Counted from the first letter of the stretch, positions 17,272 to 25,696 are shown. The stretch: 34,640 bases of DNA from Methylobacterium bullatum (GCF_014845095.1 NZ_NKUG01000163.1:1-34640), one strand, 5' to 3'. The notes: generated from the sequence alone by a model not told the origin. A program made the numbers and translations.

Positions 17272-18144
17272 TCAGCGCCGCGCGGAAACCAGCCAGCAGC
17301 CGGCATCCAGGGACACGGCGCCGGAGACGGCCCGTTCCGCGAAATCGTCGCTCACCCGCTTCAGGGCGTCCGCACGGACCGACGCGGGCTGATCGCGCAG
17401 GAGCCGGGAAACCGGGCCGAGCTCGGTGGCGAAATCCGCGGCGGCCTCCGCCGCATCTCGGGCGGTGCCGTCGCCGGACCTCGCGAGGGTGAGGGGCCGG
17501 TCGATCGCCTCGAGCGTGATGTCGAGGAAGCCGGCCTGGGCCAGCACCGCGTTGAGGGTTTCCGCCTCGGCGAAGCGAAACGGCCCCGGCGCGTCGGCGG
17601 GGCCGGGTTCGGGTTCCGGCACCAGGGGCAAGACGAGGTTCCTCGGCACCGTGATCCAGGGATTGTCCTCGATCCGCCGCCAGCACAGGAAGGTCAGGCG
17701 TCCGCCGGGGACCAGGGCCTTGCGGATGTTGGCGAAGGCGGCGCCGGAATCGTCGAAGAACATCACCCCGAAGCGGGAGATCGCCTGCTCGAAGGCGGCA
17801 TCGCCGAAATCGTGGGTCTGGGCGTCCGCCTCGATGAATGCGATCGGCGCCAGGGCGGGGGCCTCGATCCCGGCCCGTTCGCGCGCCACCGCGAGCAGGG
17901 GGGCCGAGAGGTCGGCCGCCACCACGCGTCCCCTCGGGCCGAGCCGGCGCGCGGCGGCGATGGCGCAGTCACCGGCGCCGCAGCCGATATCCAGCGCCGA
18001 GCCGTCCACCCGAAGGCACGCCGCCTCGAACAGGGCGGCGGTGAGGGGCGCGAAGACCGCGTCGATCCTGCGCTGGTTGCGCGCCCAGCGCGCGCCGACC
18101 TCGCCGTTCCAGTAGTCGCGCTGGGTGATCGCGCCATCCGCCAT
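17272..18144 (-). CDS. class I SAM-dependent methyltransferase
   Basis: 290 residues. Motif I is ALDIGCGAGDCAIAAAR, followed by VVAADLSAPLL (acidic residue binding the SAM ribose), FIEADAQTHDF and SRFGVMFFDD. ALVPGGRLTFLCWR is the motif III region. The layout resembles small-molecule methyltransferases of the UbiE type, but the substrate is unknown. Two adjacent ATGs lie at 18147 and 18144; GGAAGG is 6 nt before the second, which I prefer. It sits between the GGT-like gene (about 55 bp upstream) and the OFA transporter (62 bp downstream), all on the minus strand, so it may belong to one transcript. Confidence 0.88.
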   Translation of the reverse strand: MADGAITQRDYWNGEVGARWARNQRRIDAVFAPLTAALFEAACLRVDGSALDIGCGAGDCAIAAARRLGPRGRVVAADLSAPLLAVARERAGIEAPALAPIAFIEADAQTHDFGDAAFEQAISRFGVMFFDDSGAAFANIRKALVPGGRLTFLCWRRIEDNPWITVPRNLVLPLVPEPEPGPADAPGPFRFAEAETLNAVLAQAGFLDITLEAIDRPLTLARSGDGTARDAAEAAADFATELGPVSRLLRDQPASVRADALKRVSDDFAERAVSGAVSLDAGCWLVSARR

Positions 18145-18199
18145 CATGAACCTTCCGGTCTCTGGATCTCGATCTTCCGGTCCCCGGCGGGGACCCGTT

Positions 18200-19798
18200 T
18201 CACAGGCCGGACGAGCCGCCATCCGAACGCGGATCGTGGACCGCCTCGATCCGCCCGTTGCCGGGATGACGGACCAGCATGCCGGCATGGCCGAGGGAAT
18301 CGATGTAGGAACCGCCCAGTTCCTCGATCTCGTGGCCCATGGAGCGCAGCTCGGCGATGCAGGCCGGATCGAACCGGTCCTCCACCTTCACGCTGAGGGA
18401 TTCGGCACCCCAGGTACGGCCGTAGAGCAGGCGGGGCGCGTCCACCGCCTCGGCCGGGCTCATGCCATAGTCGGCATACCGCGAAAAAATCTGGGCCTGG
18501 AATTGCGGCTGCCCGTCGCCGCCCATGCTGCCGTAGGACATCACGCGGCCGTCGTCGAAGGCGGCCAATCCGGGGATCAGGGTGTGGAACGGCCGGCGCC
18601 CCGGCTCCAGGGGGTTCACCGCACCCTTCTCCAGGGAGAACGAGGTGCCGCGGTTCTGCCAATGGATGCCGGTCTTCGGCAGGACGATCCCCGACCCGTA
18701 TTCCCAGTAGATCGACTGGATGTAGGAGACGGCCAGACCGTCCTTGTCGATGGCGCCCATCCACACGGTATCGCCGTCGCCCGGTCCCCGGAGGGGCACG
18801 GAGGCGGCGCGGCGCATGTCGATCTGGGCCGCCTCGCGGTCGAGGCGCTCCGGGGTGAGGAAGCTCGCCGGATCGACGCTCAGCCGGTCGTAATCGGTGA
18901 CCGTGCGGTCGCGGATGGCGAAGGCGCGCTTCGTCGCCTCGATCAGCCCGTGATACTGCGCCGTGCTCTCGGGACGCGACACGTTCAGCCGGTCGAAGAT
19001 ACCGAGGATGATGAGCGCGGCGAGGCCCTGGGTGGGCGGCGGGAAGTTGTAGAGCACCGCGTCGCGACGGCGCAGCGACAGGGCCGCCCGCTCCCGCGGC
19101 GCATAGGCTTCGAGGTCGGCCCGCGTCACCGGCGAACCGAGGCGGTCGAGGTCGGCGGCGATCTCGCGGCCGAGGTCGCCCCGGTAGAAATCGTCGAGCC
19201 CGGCATGGGCCAGCTGTTCGAGGGTGTCGGCCAGGGCCGGCAGGCGGCGGGTGGCGCCGGCGGCGAAGGGCTTGCCCCCGTCGAGGAAGGTCTGGGCGAA
19301 ACCGGGCTGGTCGTGAAGCGTGTCGATCTCCTTCGGCACGTAGCGGGCCTCGGAGGGCGACACCGCGCAGCCCTGACGCGCATGGCGGATCGCATCCGAC
19401 AGCAGGGTCTCGAGGGGGAGCCGGCCGCCCAGCGCCCTGGCGAGGTCGAGGGCGAGACGCCAGCCGCCGATGGCGCCGGCCACGGTGAGCGCCGCATCCG
19501 GCCCGCGCGAGGGGATCGTCTCGTGGCCCTGGCTGCGATAGCGCTCGACCGTGGCGAGGGACCCGGCCGGGCCGCAGGCCTCGATGCCGCGCACCCGCCC
19601 GCCCGGTTCGCGCACGAGCCAGAACCCGTCGCCGCCGATGCCGTTCATATGCGGGTAGACCACGGCGATGGTGGCCGCCATGGCCGCCATGGCCTCAATG
19701 GCGTTGCCGCCCTGCGCCAGCACGGTCTGCCCGGCGGTGGCGGCCAGATGGTGAGGCGCGGCAACGGCGGCGGAGGAATAGACGGGCGTCTCGGGCAT
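18200..19798 (-). CDS. gamma-glutamyltransferase-family protein, cytoplasmic type
   Basis: About 532 residues. GGT-family features are GGNAIEAMAAMAA, HMNGIGGDGFWLV (oxyanion and substrate loop), and the autoprocessing site before the small subunit, GDGDTVWMGAIDKDG, whose Thr at about 344 would be the N-terminal nucleophile. YGSMGGDGQPQFQ near the C-terminus matches the family. Unlike E. coli Ggt it has no signal peptide, so it probably acts in the cytoplasm, like YwrD-type or acylase-like relatives. It may hydrolyse gamma-glutamyl compounds or an amide. The ATG at 19798 has only a weak GAG upstream. It is first in a minus-strand set with the methyltransferase and OFA transporter. Confidence 0.9.
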   Translation of the reverse strand: MPETPVYSSAAVAAPHHLAATAGQTVLAQGGNAIEAMAAMAATIAVVYPHMNGIGGDGFWLVREPGGRVRGIEACGPAGSLATVERYRSQGHETIPSRGPDAALTVAGAIGGWRLALDLARALGGRLPLETLLSDAIRHARQGCAVSPSEARYVPKEIDTLHDQPGFAQTFLDGGKPFAAGATRRLPALADTLEQLAHAGLDDFYRGDLGREIAADLDRLGSPVTRADLEAYAPRERAALSLRRRDAVLYNFPPPTQGLAALIILGIFDRLNVSRPESTAQYHGLIEATKRAFAIRDRTVTDYDRLSVDPASFLTPERLDREAAQIDMRRAASVPLRGPGDGDTVWMGAIDKDGLAVSYIQSIYWEYGSGIVLPKTGIHWQNRGTSFSLEKGAVNPLEPGRRPFHTLIPGLAAFDDGRVMSYGSMGGDGQPQFQAQIFSRYADYGMSPAEAVDAPRLLYGRTWGAESLSVKVEDRFDPACIAELRSMGHEIEELGGSYIDSLGHAGMLVRHPGNGRIEAVHDPRSDGGSSGL

Positions 19799-19814
19799 CG
19801 CGAACTCGGTGTGA

Positions 19815-19846
19815 GGAGGCTTGGAGGATTGAGGGGAGGCTTGGAG
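19815..19846. promoter_or_regulatory. GGT leader: 12-bp direct repeat
   Basis: GGAGGCTTGGAG occurs at 19815-19826 and 19835-19846, with a period of 20 bp (about two helical turns). It lies between the GGT start codon and an upstream promoter-like area. Further upstream, TCTCGG (19859-19864) and CCGAGA (19873-19878) bracket a self-complementary core. A TACATT -10-like element lies between the two on the minus strand. Confidence 0.4.
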
Positions 19847-20002
19847 AATAATGTATTTTCTCGGCCGGTCGACCGAGAGATTTCCAAGCAAGAAACGGTC
19901 GCAGATCGCTGCGGTGCCATCGGTTTCACGGCGTGAGGCGCCGTCGCGGCGCGTGCCGCGCCCATGGTGTCCACCGACACGATGGCCCGATTCGTATTAA
20001 TT

Positions 20003-20022
20003 TCGCCACACTGTTGTGGCGA
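20003..20022. promoter_or_regulatory. 8-bp inverted repeat before ntrY
   Basis: TCGCCACA-ctgt-TGTGGCGA: a perfect dyad with a 4-nt centre ending 10 nt before the chosen ntrY ATG. A TATTAA -10-like hexamer lies at 19995-20000, so the dyad could cover the transcription start as an operator. In RNA it would form a stable stem just before the start codon. The binding factor is unknown; autoregulation by NtrX is only a guess. Confidence 0.5.
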
Positions 20023-20032
20023 CGCATCAGCC

Positions 20033-22354
20033 ATGGCGTGGCTTCGACGTTCCAAACAATCGGCCGCCCCGGGAGACGATGTCTCACCGGAAGGCGAGGC
20101 CGAACCTCATACCATCCGGGCGGCACCGCGCGGCCCCGGCTGGATCGGCGCGCTCGTCGTCGCCACGGCCCTGATCTCGGCCATCGCGACCTTCCTGATC
20201 CTCGCCGGCGTGATCCGGGTGACGCCGACGCCGACGATCGGCCTGACGCTGCTGGGCATCAACGTCTTCCTGGTCCTCAGCCTGTTCGTCATCATCGCCT
20301 GGGAGGCGCGGGTCTTCCTGCATGCGCGCCGGGCCAATGCGGCGGTGGCGCGCCTGCACACCCGCATCGTCGGCCTGTTCAGCCTCATCGCGATCCTGCC
20401 CACCGTGCTGCTGGCCGTCGTGGCGGCGGTGACGATCGATCGCGGGCTCTCGCTGGGCTTCACCGACCGCGTCCGCGACGTGGTGCTGAAATCCGTCGAG
20501 GTGGCCGACGCCTACCAGGAGAATCAGTGCCAGTCGCTCGCCCGCGAGATCCGCATTCTCGCGGACGACCTCACGCGGGCACGGCCGAATTTCGACGTGA
20601 ACAGGGAGTGGTTCGAGAACTTCCTCACCACGCGGGCGACCGCGCTGGGACTGCCGGTCGCCGAGATCATGCGCGGACCGAACGAACTCGTGGCACGGGC
20701 GAAGATCGATATCCTTAAGGAGCGCAGGCTGCCCTCCGCCGCGGCCTTCGAGGAGGCCGCCAAATCCAACGAGACGATCTGCCTGAGGCCGAGCGAGGGG
20801 AGGGTCTTCGCCGCCCTGCTGCGGATGCCGGCCTATGACGGGGCCGTGCTGCTGGTGCAGCGCCAGGTGAGCCAGCTCGCCGTCGACTTCCCCGGCGTCT
20901 CGCGGGCGGCCGCCGCCGAGTACCTCACCTACGATTCCCTCAAGCGCTCGATCCAGATCAGCTTCGCCTCGATCTTCGTGCTGATCGCGCTGATCGCCCT
21001 GCTGTCGGCGGTCTGGTTCGGCCTCAACTTCGCCAACCGGTTCGTGGCGCCGATCCGCCGGCTCATCAACGCGGCCGATCAGGTCGCCTCCGGCAATTTC
21101 TACGCCCAGGTCCCGGCACGCAAGAGCGACGGCGACCTCGCCCATCTCGGCGAGAGCTTCAACAAGATGACCCAGGAGTTGCGCCGCCAGCACGATGGGC
21201 TGACGGCGGCGAGCGAACTCATCGACCGGCGCCGCCGGTTCACCGAAGCGGTCCTGGCCGGAGTCTCGCCGGGCGTCATCGGCGTCGACGCGGCCGGCCT
21301 CGTCACCATCGCCAACCCCTCCATCGAGCGCACATTGGGGCTCAAGGCGGATGCCATCATCGGCAAGCCGCTGGTCCAGGCGGTGCCCGAGCTCCAGGCC
21401 ATCCTGCCCGAGGGCGGAGAGGGGCGCCTGCGCGCCCTCCAGCAGCAGATCCAGCTGACCCGCGGCGGGCGCGAGCGCACGGTCACCGTGCGCGTCACCA
21501 GCGAGCAGGCTCAAGGCGGCGCCCGCGGCTTCGTGGTGACGCTGGACGACATCACCGACCTCGTCACGGCCCAGCGCACCTCGGCCTGGGCGGACGTCGC
21601 CCGCCGCATCGCCCACGAGATCAAGAACCCGCTGACCCCGATCCAGCTCTCGGCGGAACGCATCCGGCGCAAATACGGCAAGGTCATCGTCGCCGACAAG
21701 GACGTCTTCGACCAGTGCACGGCGACGATCATCCGCCAGGTGGACGAGATCAAGCGCATGGTAGACGAGTTCTCGTCCTTCGCGCGGATGCCGAAACCGG
21801 CCATCGCCCGGAACGATCTCAGCGAGATCGCCAAGCAGAACCTGTTCATGATGCGGGTGGCGCATCCGGACATGGATTTCGCCTTCACCGAGGCCGGGCA
21901 GGACCGCTTGCACGCCGCCTTCGACATCCGGCTGCTTTCGCAGGCGATCACCAACATCCTCAAGAACGCGGTGGAGGCCGTCTCCGCCGTGCCCGAGGCC
22001 GAACTCGGCAAGGGCCGGGTCGATCTGCGCCTCCTCGTCGAGGAGGGGTTCGCGGTGATCGAGATCACCGACAACGGCAAAGGCTTCCCCGTGGAGGGGC
22101 GCCAGCGGCTGCTCGAGCCCTATATGACCACCCGCGAGGGCGGCACCGGGCTCGGACTCGCCATCGTCAGCAAGGTGCTCGAAGAGCATGGCGGCGGCAT
22201 CGAACTGAACGACAACCCCACGGGCAGGGGCGGATGCGTGCGGATGCGCGTTCCCCTCGACACGCGGGACAAGACGACGGAGGGGAAACCCTCCGCGCAG
22301 GCTGAGAAGGTTGCCGCACCGACGGCACCCCCAATCGCGGAGATGACGTCATGA
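20033..22354 (+). CDS. ntrY: membrane sensor histidine kinase NtrY
   Basis: About 773 residues from the ATG at 20033. Membrane helices are at about 38-60, 68-90, 112-134 and 308-332, with an extracytoplasmic sensor region between the last two. A HAMP segment (333-385), a PAS domain (about 402-510) and HisKA with H528 in [23 protein letters not shown] follow. The ATPase has ITNILKNAVEA, ITDNGKGF and GGTGLGLAIV. It pairs with NtrX and is linked to nitrogen and redox or oxygen control in alphaproteobacteria. In-frame ATGs at 19964 and 19982 would extend the N-terminus through a dyad and a -10-like element; I prefer 20033, though its ribosome binding site is poor. The stop overlaps the ntrX start (ATGA). 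Confidence 0.94.
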   Translation: MAWLRRSKQSAAPGDDVSPEGEAEPHTIRAAPRGPGWIGALVVATALISAIATFLILAGVIRVTPTPTIGLTLLGINVFLVLSLFVIIAWEARVFLHARRANAAVARLHTRIVGLFSLIAILPTVLLAVVAAVTIDRGLSLGFTDRVRDVVLKSVEVADAYQENQCQSLAREIRILADDLTRARPNFDVNREWFENFLTTRATALGLPVAEIMRGPNELVARAKIDILKERRLPSAAAFEEAAKSNETICLRPSEGRVFAALLRMPAYDGAVLLVQRQVSQLAVDFPGVSRAAAAEYLTYDSLKRSIQISFASIFVLIALIALLSAVWFGLNFANRFVAPIRRLINAADQVASGNFYAQVPARKSDGDLAHLGESFNKMTQELRRQHDGLTAASELIDRRRRFTEAVLAGVSPGVIGVDAAGLVTIANPSIERTLGLKADAIIGKPLVQAVPELQAILPEGGEGRLRALQQQIQLTRGGRERTVTVRVTSEQAQGGARGFVVTLDDITDLVTAQRTSAWADVARRIAHEIKNPLTPIQLSAERIRRKYGKVIVADKDVFDQCTATIIRQVDEIKRMVDEFSSFARMPKPAIARNDLSEIAKQNLFMMRVAHPDMDFAFTEAGQDRLHAAFDIRLLSQAITNILKNAVEAVSAVPEAELGKGRVDLRLLVEEGFAVIEITDNGKGFPVEGRQRLLEPYMTTREGGTGLGLAIVSKVLEEHGGGIELNDNPTGRGGCVRMRVPLDTRDKTTEGKPSAQAEKVAAPTAPPIAEMTS

Positions 22355-23721
22355 GCGCCGATATCCTGATCGTCGACGATGAGGCCGACATCCGCGACCT
22401 CGTCGCCGGCATCCTCGACGACGAAGGTCACCGCACCCGCACGGCCGGAGGCTCCGACGAGGCGCTGGCCGCCATCGAGTCGCGCCGCCCCCACCTCGTG
22501 TTCCTCGACATCTGGCTGCAGGGCTCGCGCCTCGACGGGCTGCAGGTGCTCGACCAGATCAAGCTCGGGCATCCCGACCTGCCGGTGGTGATGATCTCGG
22601 GCCACGGCAACATCGAGACGGCGGTGGCCGCCATCAAGGCGGGCGCCTACGACTTCATCGAGAAGCCGTTCAAGGCCGACCGGCTGGTGCTGGTGGCCGA
22701 ACGCGCCCTCGAAGCCTCCCGCCTCAAGCGCGAGGTGCGCGACCTCAAGGCGCGTTCCGGCCAGGCGAGCCGGCTCGTGGGCGGATCCGTGGCGGTCAAC
22801 CAGCTGCGCCAGACGGTGGAGCGGGTCGCCCCCACCAATGCGCGGGTGATGATCCTCGGCGCGCCGGGCTCCGGCAAGGAACTCTCGGCGCGGACCCTCC
22901 ACGCCTCCTCGTCCCGCGCCAGCGGTCCCTTCGTCGTCATCAACGCGGCGATGATCACGCCCGAGACCATGGAAGCGGAGCTGTTCGGCGTCGAGGCCGG
23001 CGAGGGCCGCGCCCGCCGGGTCGGCGCCCTGGAGGAGGCCCATGGCGGCTCCCTCTATATCGACGAGATCGCCGACATGCCGCGCGAGACCCAGAACCGC
23101 ATCCTGCGCGTGCTGGTGGACCAGAACTTCCAGCGCGTCGGCGGCACCACCCGCGTCCATGTGGACGTGCGCATCATCTCCTCTTCCTCGCGCGACCTCG
23201 CCGAGGAGATCGCCGCCGGCCGATTCCGCGAGGACCTGTTCCACCGCCTCTCGGTGGTGCCGATCCGGGTGCCGTCCCTGTCCGAGCGGCGCGAGGACGT
23301 GCCCGAACTCATCAACTTCTTCATGGAGCAGATCTCGGCCGCCACCGGCCTCGCCCGCCGGCGCATCGCCGAGGACGCCATGGCGGTGCTGCAATCGCAC
23401 GATTGGCCGGGCAACATCCGCCAGCTGCGCAACAACGTCGAGCGGCTGATGATCCTCACCCATACCGACCCGGAGCAGGAGGTGACCTCCGAGATGCTCC
23501 CCACCGAGATCGGCGCCCTGGTTCCGACGACGCCGAACGGCGCGGGGGGCGAGAAGCTGATGAGCCTGGCCCTGCGCGAGGCGAGGGAAATCTTCGAGCG
23601 CGAATACCTGATCGCGCAGATCGCACGATTCTCCGGAAACATATCGCGCACCGCCGAGTTCATCGGCATGGAACGCTCGGCCCTCCACCGCAAACTGAAG
23701 TCGCTCGGCATCGGACCCTGA
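22351..23721 (+). CDS. ntrX: response regulator NtrX
   Basis: 456 residues. The receiver has acidic D9/D10 and phospho-acceptor D53 (VFLDIWLQG). The AAA+ domain has Walker A GAPGSGKE (170-177) and Walker B SLYIDEIAD. Where NtrC has GAFTGA, NtrX has VEAGEGRARRVG, so the sigma-54 contact loop is missing. It therefore probably regulates sigma-70-type promoters, as described for some alphaproteobacterial NtrX proteins. The C-terminal Fis-type helix-turn-helix is TAEFIGMERSALHRKLKSLG. It starts within the ntrY stop (ATGA), so the pair is translationally coupled. Confidence 0.95.
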   Translation: MSADILIVDDEADIRDLVAGILDDEGHRTRTAGGSDEALAAIESRRPHLVFLDIWLQGSRLDGLQVLDQIKLGHPDLPVVMISGHGNIETAVAAIKAGAYDFIEKPFKADRLVLVAERALEASRLKREVRDLKARSGQASRLVGGSVAVNQLRQTVERVAPTNARVMILGAPGSGKELSARTLHASSSRASGPFVVINAAMITPETMEAELFGVEAGEGRARRVGALEEAHGGSLYIDEIADMPRETQNRILRVLVDQNFQRVGGTTRVHVDVRIISSSSRDLAEEIAAGRFREDLFHRLSVVPIRVPSLSERREDVPELINFFMEQISAATGLARRRIAEDAMAVLQSHDWPGNIRQLRNNVERLMILTHTDPEQEVTSEMLPTEIGALVPTTPNGAGGEKLMSLALREAREIFEREYLIAQIARFSGNISRTAEFIGMERSALHRKLKSLGIGP

Positions 23722-23758
23722 AGGCCTGGGCGACCTTCGCCTTACATGTGCGTGCCCC

Positions 23759-23787
23759 TTGCATGTGCGTGACAATGACCGTGTAAT
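23759..23787 (+). promoter_or_regulatory. candidate hfq promoter
   Basis: TTGCAT at 23759-23764 and TGTAAT at 23782-23787 are separated by 17 bp, a good housekeeping-type promoter about 100 bp before the hfq ATG. A 10-bp direct repeat, CATGTGCGTG (23745-23754 and 23762-23771), overlaps the -35 region and could bind a regulator. Confidence 0.5.
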
Positions 23788-23834
23788 AGTCGAGGTTGTC
23801 TGTTTTCACCGGTCTGCTACGCATTCGAACCAAC

Positions 23835-23869
23835 AAGAACCCGCCAGTCACGGCGGGCGGCAGGTTCTT
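23835..23869 (+). promoter_or_regulatory. hairpin in the hfq leader
   Basis: AAGAACC (23835-23841) pairs with GGTTCTT (23863-23869), and inside it CGCC pairs with GGCG. The hairpin ends just before the hfq Shine-Dalgarno (GAAGGA, about 23871-23876). Hfq controls its own mRNA leader in E. coli; a similar role here is inference. Confidence 0.5.
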
Positions 23870-23887
23870 AAGAAGGATTAATAAAAA

Positions 23888-24142
23888 ATGGCGGGCGAAC
23901 GCGCTCAGAACCTGCAGGACACGTTTCTCAATCATGTCCGCAAGAACAAGATCCCGCTCACGATCTTCCTCGTCAACGGCGTCAAGCTTCAGGGCGTCGT
24001 GACCTGGTTCGACAACTTCTGCGTCCTCCTGCGACGGGACGGGCATTCGCAGCTCGTCTACAAACACGCGATCTCGACGATCATGCCCGGCCACCCGGTT
24101 CAGTTGTTCGAGCCGGACGAGACGGCCCCCGATAAGGCGTGA
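23888..24142 (+). CDS. hfq: RNA chaperone Hfq
   Basis: 84 residues with both Sm motifs: Sm1 around [24 protein letters not shown], and Sm2 around HAISTIMPG, which carries a His in YKHAIS. The N-terminal [14 protein letters not shown] is typical. It forms a hexameric ring that pairs small RNAs with mRNAs. The length is normal for alphaproteobacteria, with a short C-terminal tail. The ATG at 23888 follows AAGGA with rather long spacing across an A-rich stretch. It lies between ntrX and hflX as in related genomes and appears to have its own promoter. Confidence 0.98.
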   Translation: MAGERAQNLQDTFLNHVRKNKIPLTIFLVNGVKLQGVVTWFDNFCVLLRRDGHSQLVYKHAISTIMPGHPVQLFEPDETAPDKA

Positions 24143-24151
24143 AGCGACGTC

Positions 24152-24222
24152 GGCAGTCTTGCCCATGACGAGACGTTGAGAGACGTTTGACGCCGAACAT
24201 CGGACGAGGACCGAAGACTGCC
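24152..24222 (+). other. intercistronic inverted repeat between hfq and hflX
   Basis: GGCAGTCTT (24152-24160) and AAGACTGCC (24214-24222) form a perfect 9-bp stem enclosing 53 bases. The structure starts 9 nt after the hfq stop codon and ends 64 nt before the chosen hflX ATG. It may protect the hfq mRNA end or tune hflX translation. Confidence 0.45.
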
Positions 24223-24286
24223 CTTGTTTGACGTCGGCAAAGGCCCATTCTCCTCATCTTCAGGGGACAGGGTCGAACCGAATTTC

Positions 24287-25696
24287 ATGACGCAAATGAC
24301 AACGCCGGGCGAAGCCCGGCTCCAGGCGATGGCCGCTCCCGAAGGTGAGATCGCGGCCGCGACCCATACGCTGGTGATCGGCCCCTATCTCACCCGGTCC
24401 GCCGCTCCCCGGACAGGCGGCGGACCGGCCGACGTCTCGCGCTCGAGCGAGGCGCGGATCGACGAGGCGGCGGGTCTCGCCGTGGCCATCGAGTTGGACG
24501 TCACCGAGGCCATCATCGCGCCGGTCTCGCGCATCCGCCCCTCCACCTATCTGGGCAAGGGCCGGGTCGAAGAGCTCGCCGGCCGGATCAAGGCCGAGGA
24601 GATCGGCCTCGTCGTGATGGATTGCGCCCTGTCGCCGGTGCAGCAGCGCAACCTGGAAAAGGCGTTCGGCTGCAAGGTCATCGACCGCACCGGCCTGATC
24701 CTCGAAATCTTCGGCCGGCGCGCCTCCACCCGCGAGGGCACGCTGCAGGTCGAGCACGCCCATCTCGCCTACCAGCGCAGCCGCCTCGTGCGGTCCTGGA
24801 CCCACCTCGAACGTCAGCGCGGCGGCTTCGGCTTCCTCGGCGGCCCCGGCGAGACACAGATCGAAGCCGATCGCCGGATGATCCAGGAGCGGATGACGAA
24901 GATCGAGCGCGAGCTCGACAGCGTCACCCGCACGCGCGGCCTGCACCGGGAGAGCCGGGCGCGGGTGCCTTACCCGATCGTCGCCCTCGTCGGCTATACC
25001 AATGCCGGCAAGTCGACGCTGTTCAACGCCCTTACCAAGGCCGAGGTGATGGCCAAGGACATGCTGTTCGCGACCCTCGACCCGACCGCGCGCGCGACGA
25101 AGCTGCCGCATGGGGAGACGGTGATCCTCTCGGACACGGTGGGCTTCATCTCGGAACTGCCCACGGCCCTCATCGCCGCCTTCCGCGCCACGCTGGAGGA
25201 CGTGATCGAGGCCGATATCCTGCTCCATGTCCGCGACGTGAGCCACGTCGATTCGGAGGCGCAGGCGGAGGATGTCGGCGACGTGCTGCGCGAACTCGGG
25301 ATCGAAACCACGGCCGAGCGAATCATCGAGGTCTGGAACAAGGCCGACCTGCTCGACGATTCGGAGCGCACGCGCCTCCTCAACCTGAGTGCCCAGGGGC
25401 GCAACGACCGGGACAGCGACGTGCCGATCCTGGTCTCCGCCCTCACGGGCGAGGGCCTGGCGGCCCTGTCGGGCCGGATCGAGGCACGGATCGCCAAGCG
25501 CCGCTCCACCTTCGCCGTCACCCTCGCGCCCGAGGACGGTGCGGCGCTCAACTGGCTCTACGAGAATGCCGAGGTTCTCGACCGCCGCGCCGAAGAGGCG
25601 GGCACGATCCACCTCGCCATCCGCGTGGCGCCGGAGAAGGAGCCGCGCTTCCTCAACCGCTTCGCCAGCGCACGCAAGCTCAGCCGCGCGGACTGA
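24287..25696 (+). CDS. hflX: ribosome-associated GTPase HflX
   Basis: About 469 residues. The N-terminal HflX domain has [14 protein letters not shown] and [16 protein letters not shown]. The linker has [14 protein letters not shown] and [15 protein letters not shown]. The GTPase core has G1 [10 protein letters not shown]2 around [10 protein letters not shown]3 DTVGFI, G4 NKAD and G5 VSALTGEG. HflX splits or rescues stalled ribosomes under stress. I chose the ATG at 24287; a TTG at 24224 in the same frame would add 21 residues that overlap the intercistronic structure. It follows hfq by about 144 bp, and MazG, often next in relatives, is not here. Confidence 0.95.
   Translation: MTQMTTPGEARLQAMAAPEGEIAAATHTLVIGPYLTRSAAPRTGGGPADVSRSSEARIDEAAGLAVAIELDVTEAIIAPVSRIRPSTYLGKGRVEELAGRIKAEEIGLVVMDCALSPVQQRNLEKAFGCKVIDRTGLILEIFGRRASTREGTLQVEHAHLAYQRSRLVRSWTHLERQRGGFGFLGGPGETQIEADRRMIQERMTKIERELDSVTRTRGLHRESRARVPYPIVALVGYTNAGKSTLFNALTKAEVMAKDMLFATLDPTARATKLPHGETVILSDTVGFISELPTALIAAFRATLEDVIEADILLHVRDVSHVDSEAQAEDVGDVLRELGIETTAERIIEVWNKADLLDDSERTRLLNLSAQGRNDRDSDVPILVSALTGEGLAALSGRIEARIAKRRSTFAVTLAPEDGAALNWLYENAEVLDRRAEEAGTIHLAIRVAPEKEPRFLNRFASARKLSRAD

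Noticed and set aside
17210..17686. Upstream in-frame extension of the OFA transporter
   Set aside because: It overlaps the methyltransferase coding region in another frame and adds an Arg-rich non-transporter stretch; the ATG at 17209 has a good ribosome binding site.
20084..22189. A 701-codon minus-strand open frame opposite ntrY
   Set aside because: Antisense shadow of the clearly recognisable NtrY; composition is charged and repetitive with no motifs.
23822..23870. Intrinsic terminator after ntrX
   Set aside because: The hairpin lacks a T-run and ends directly at the hfq ribosome binding site, so a leader role fits better.
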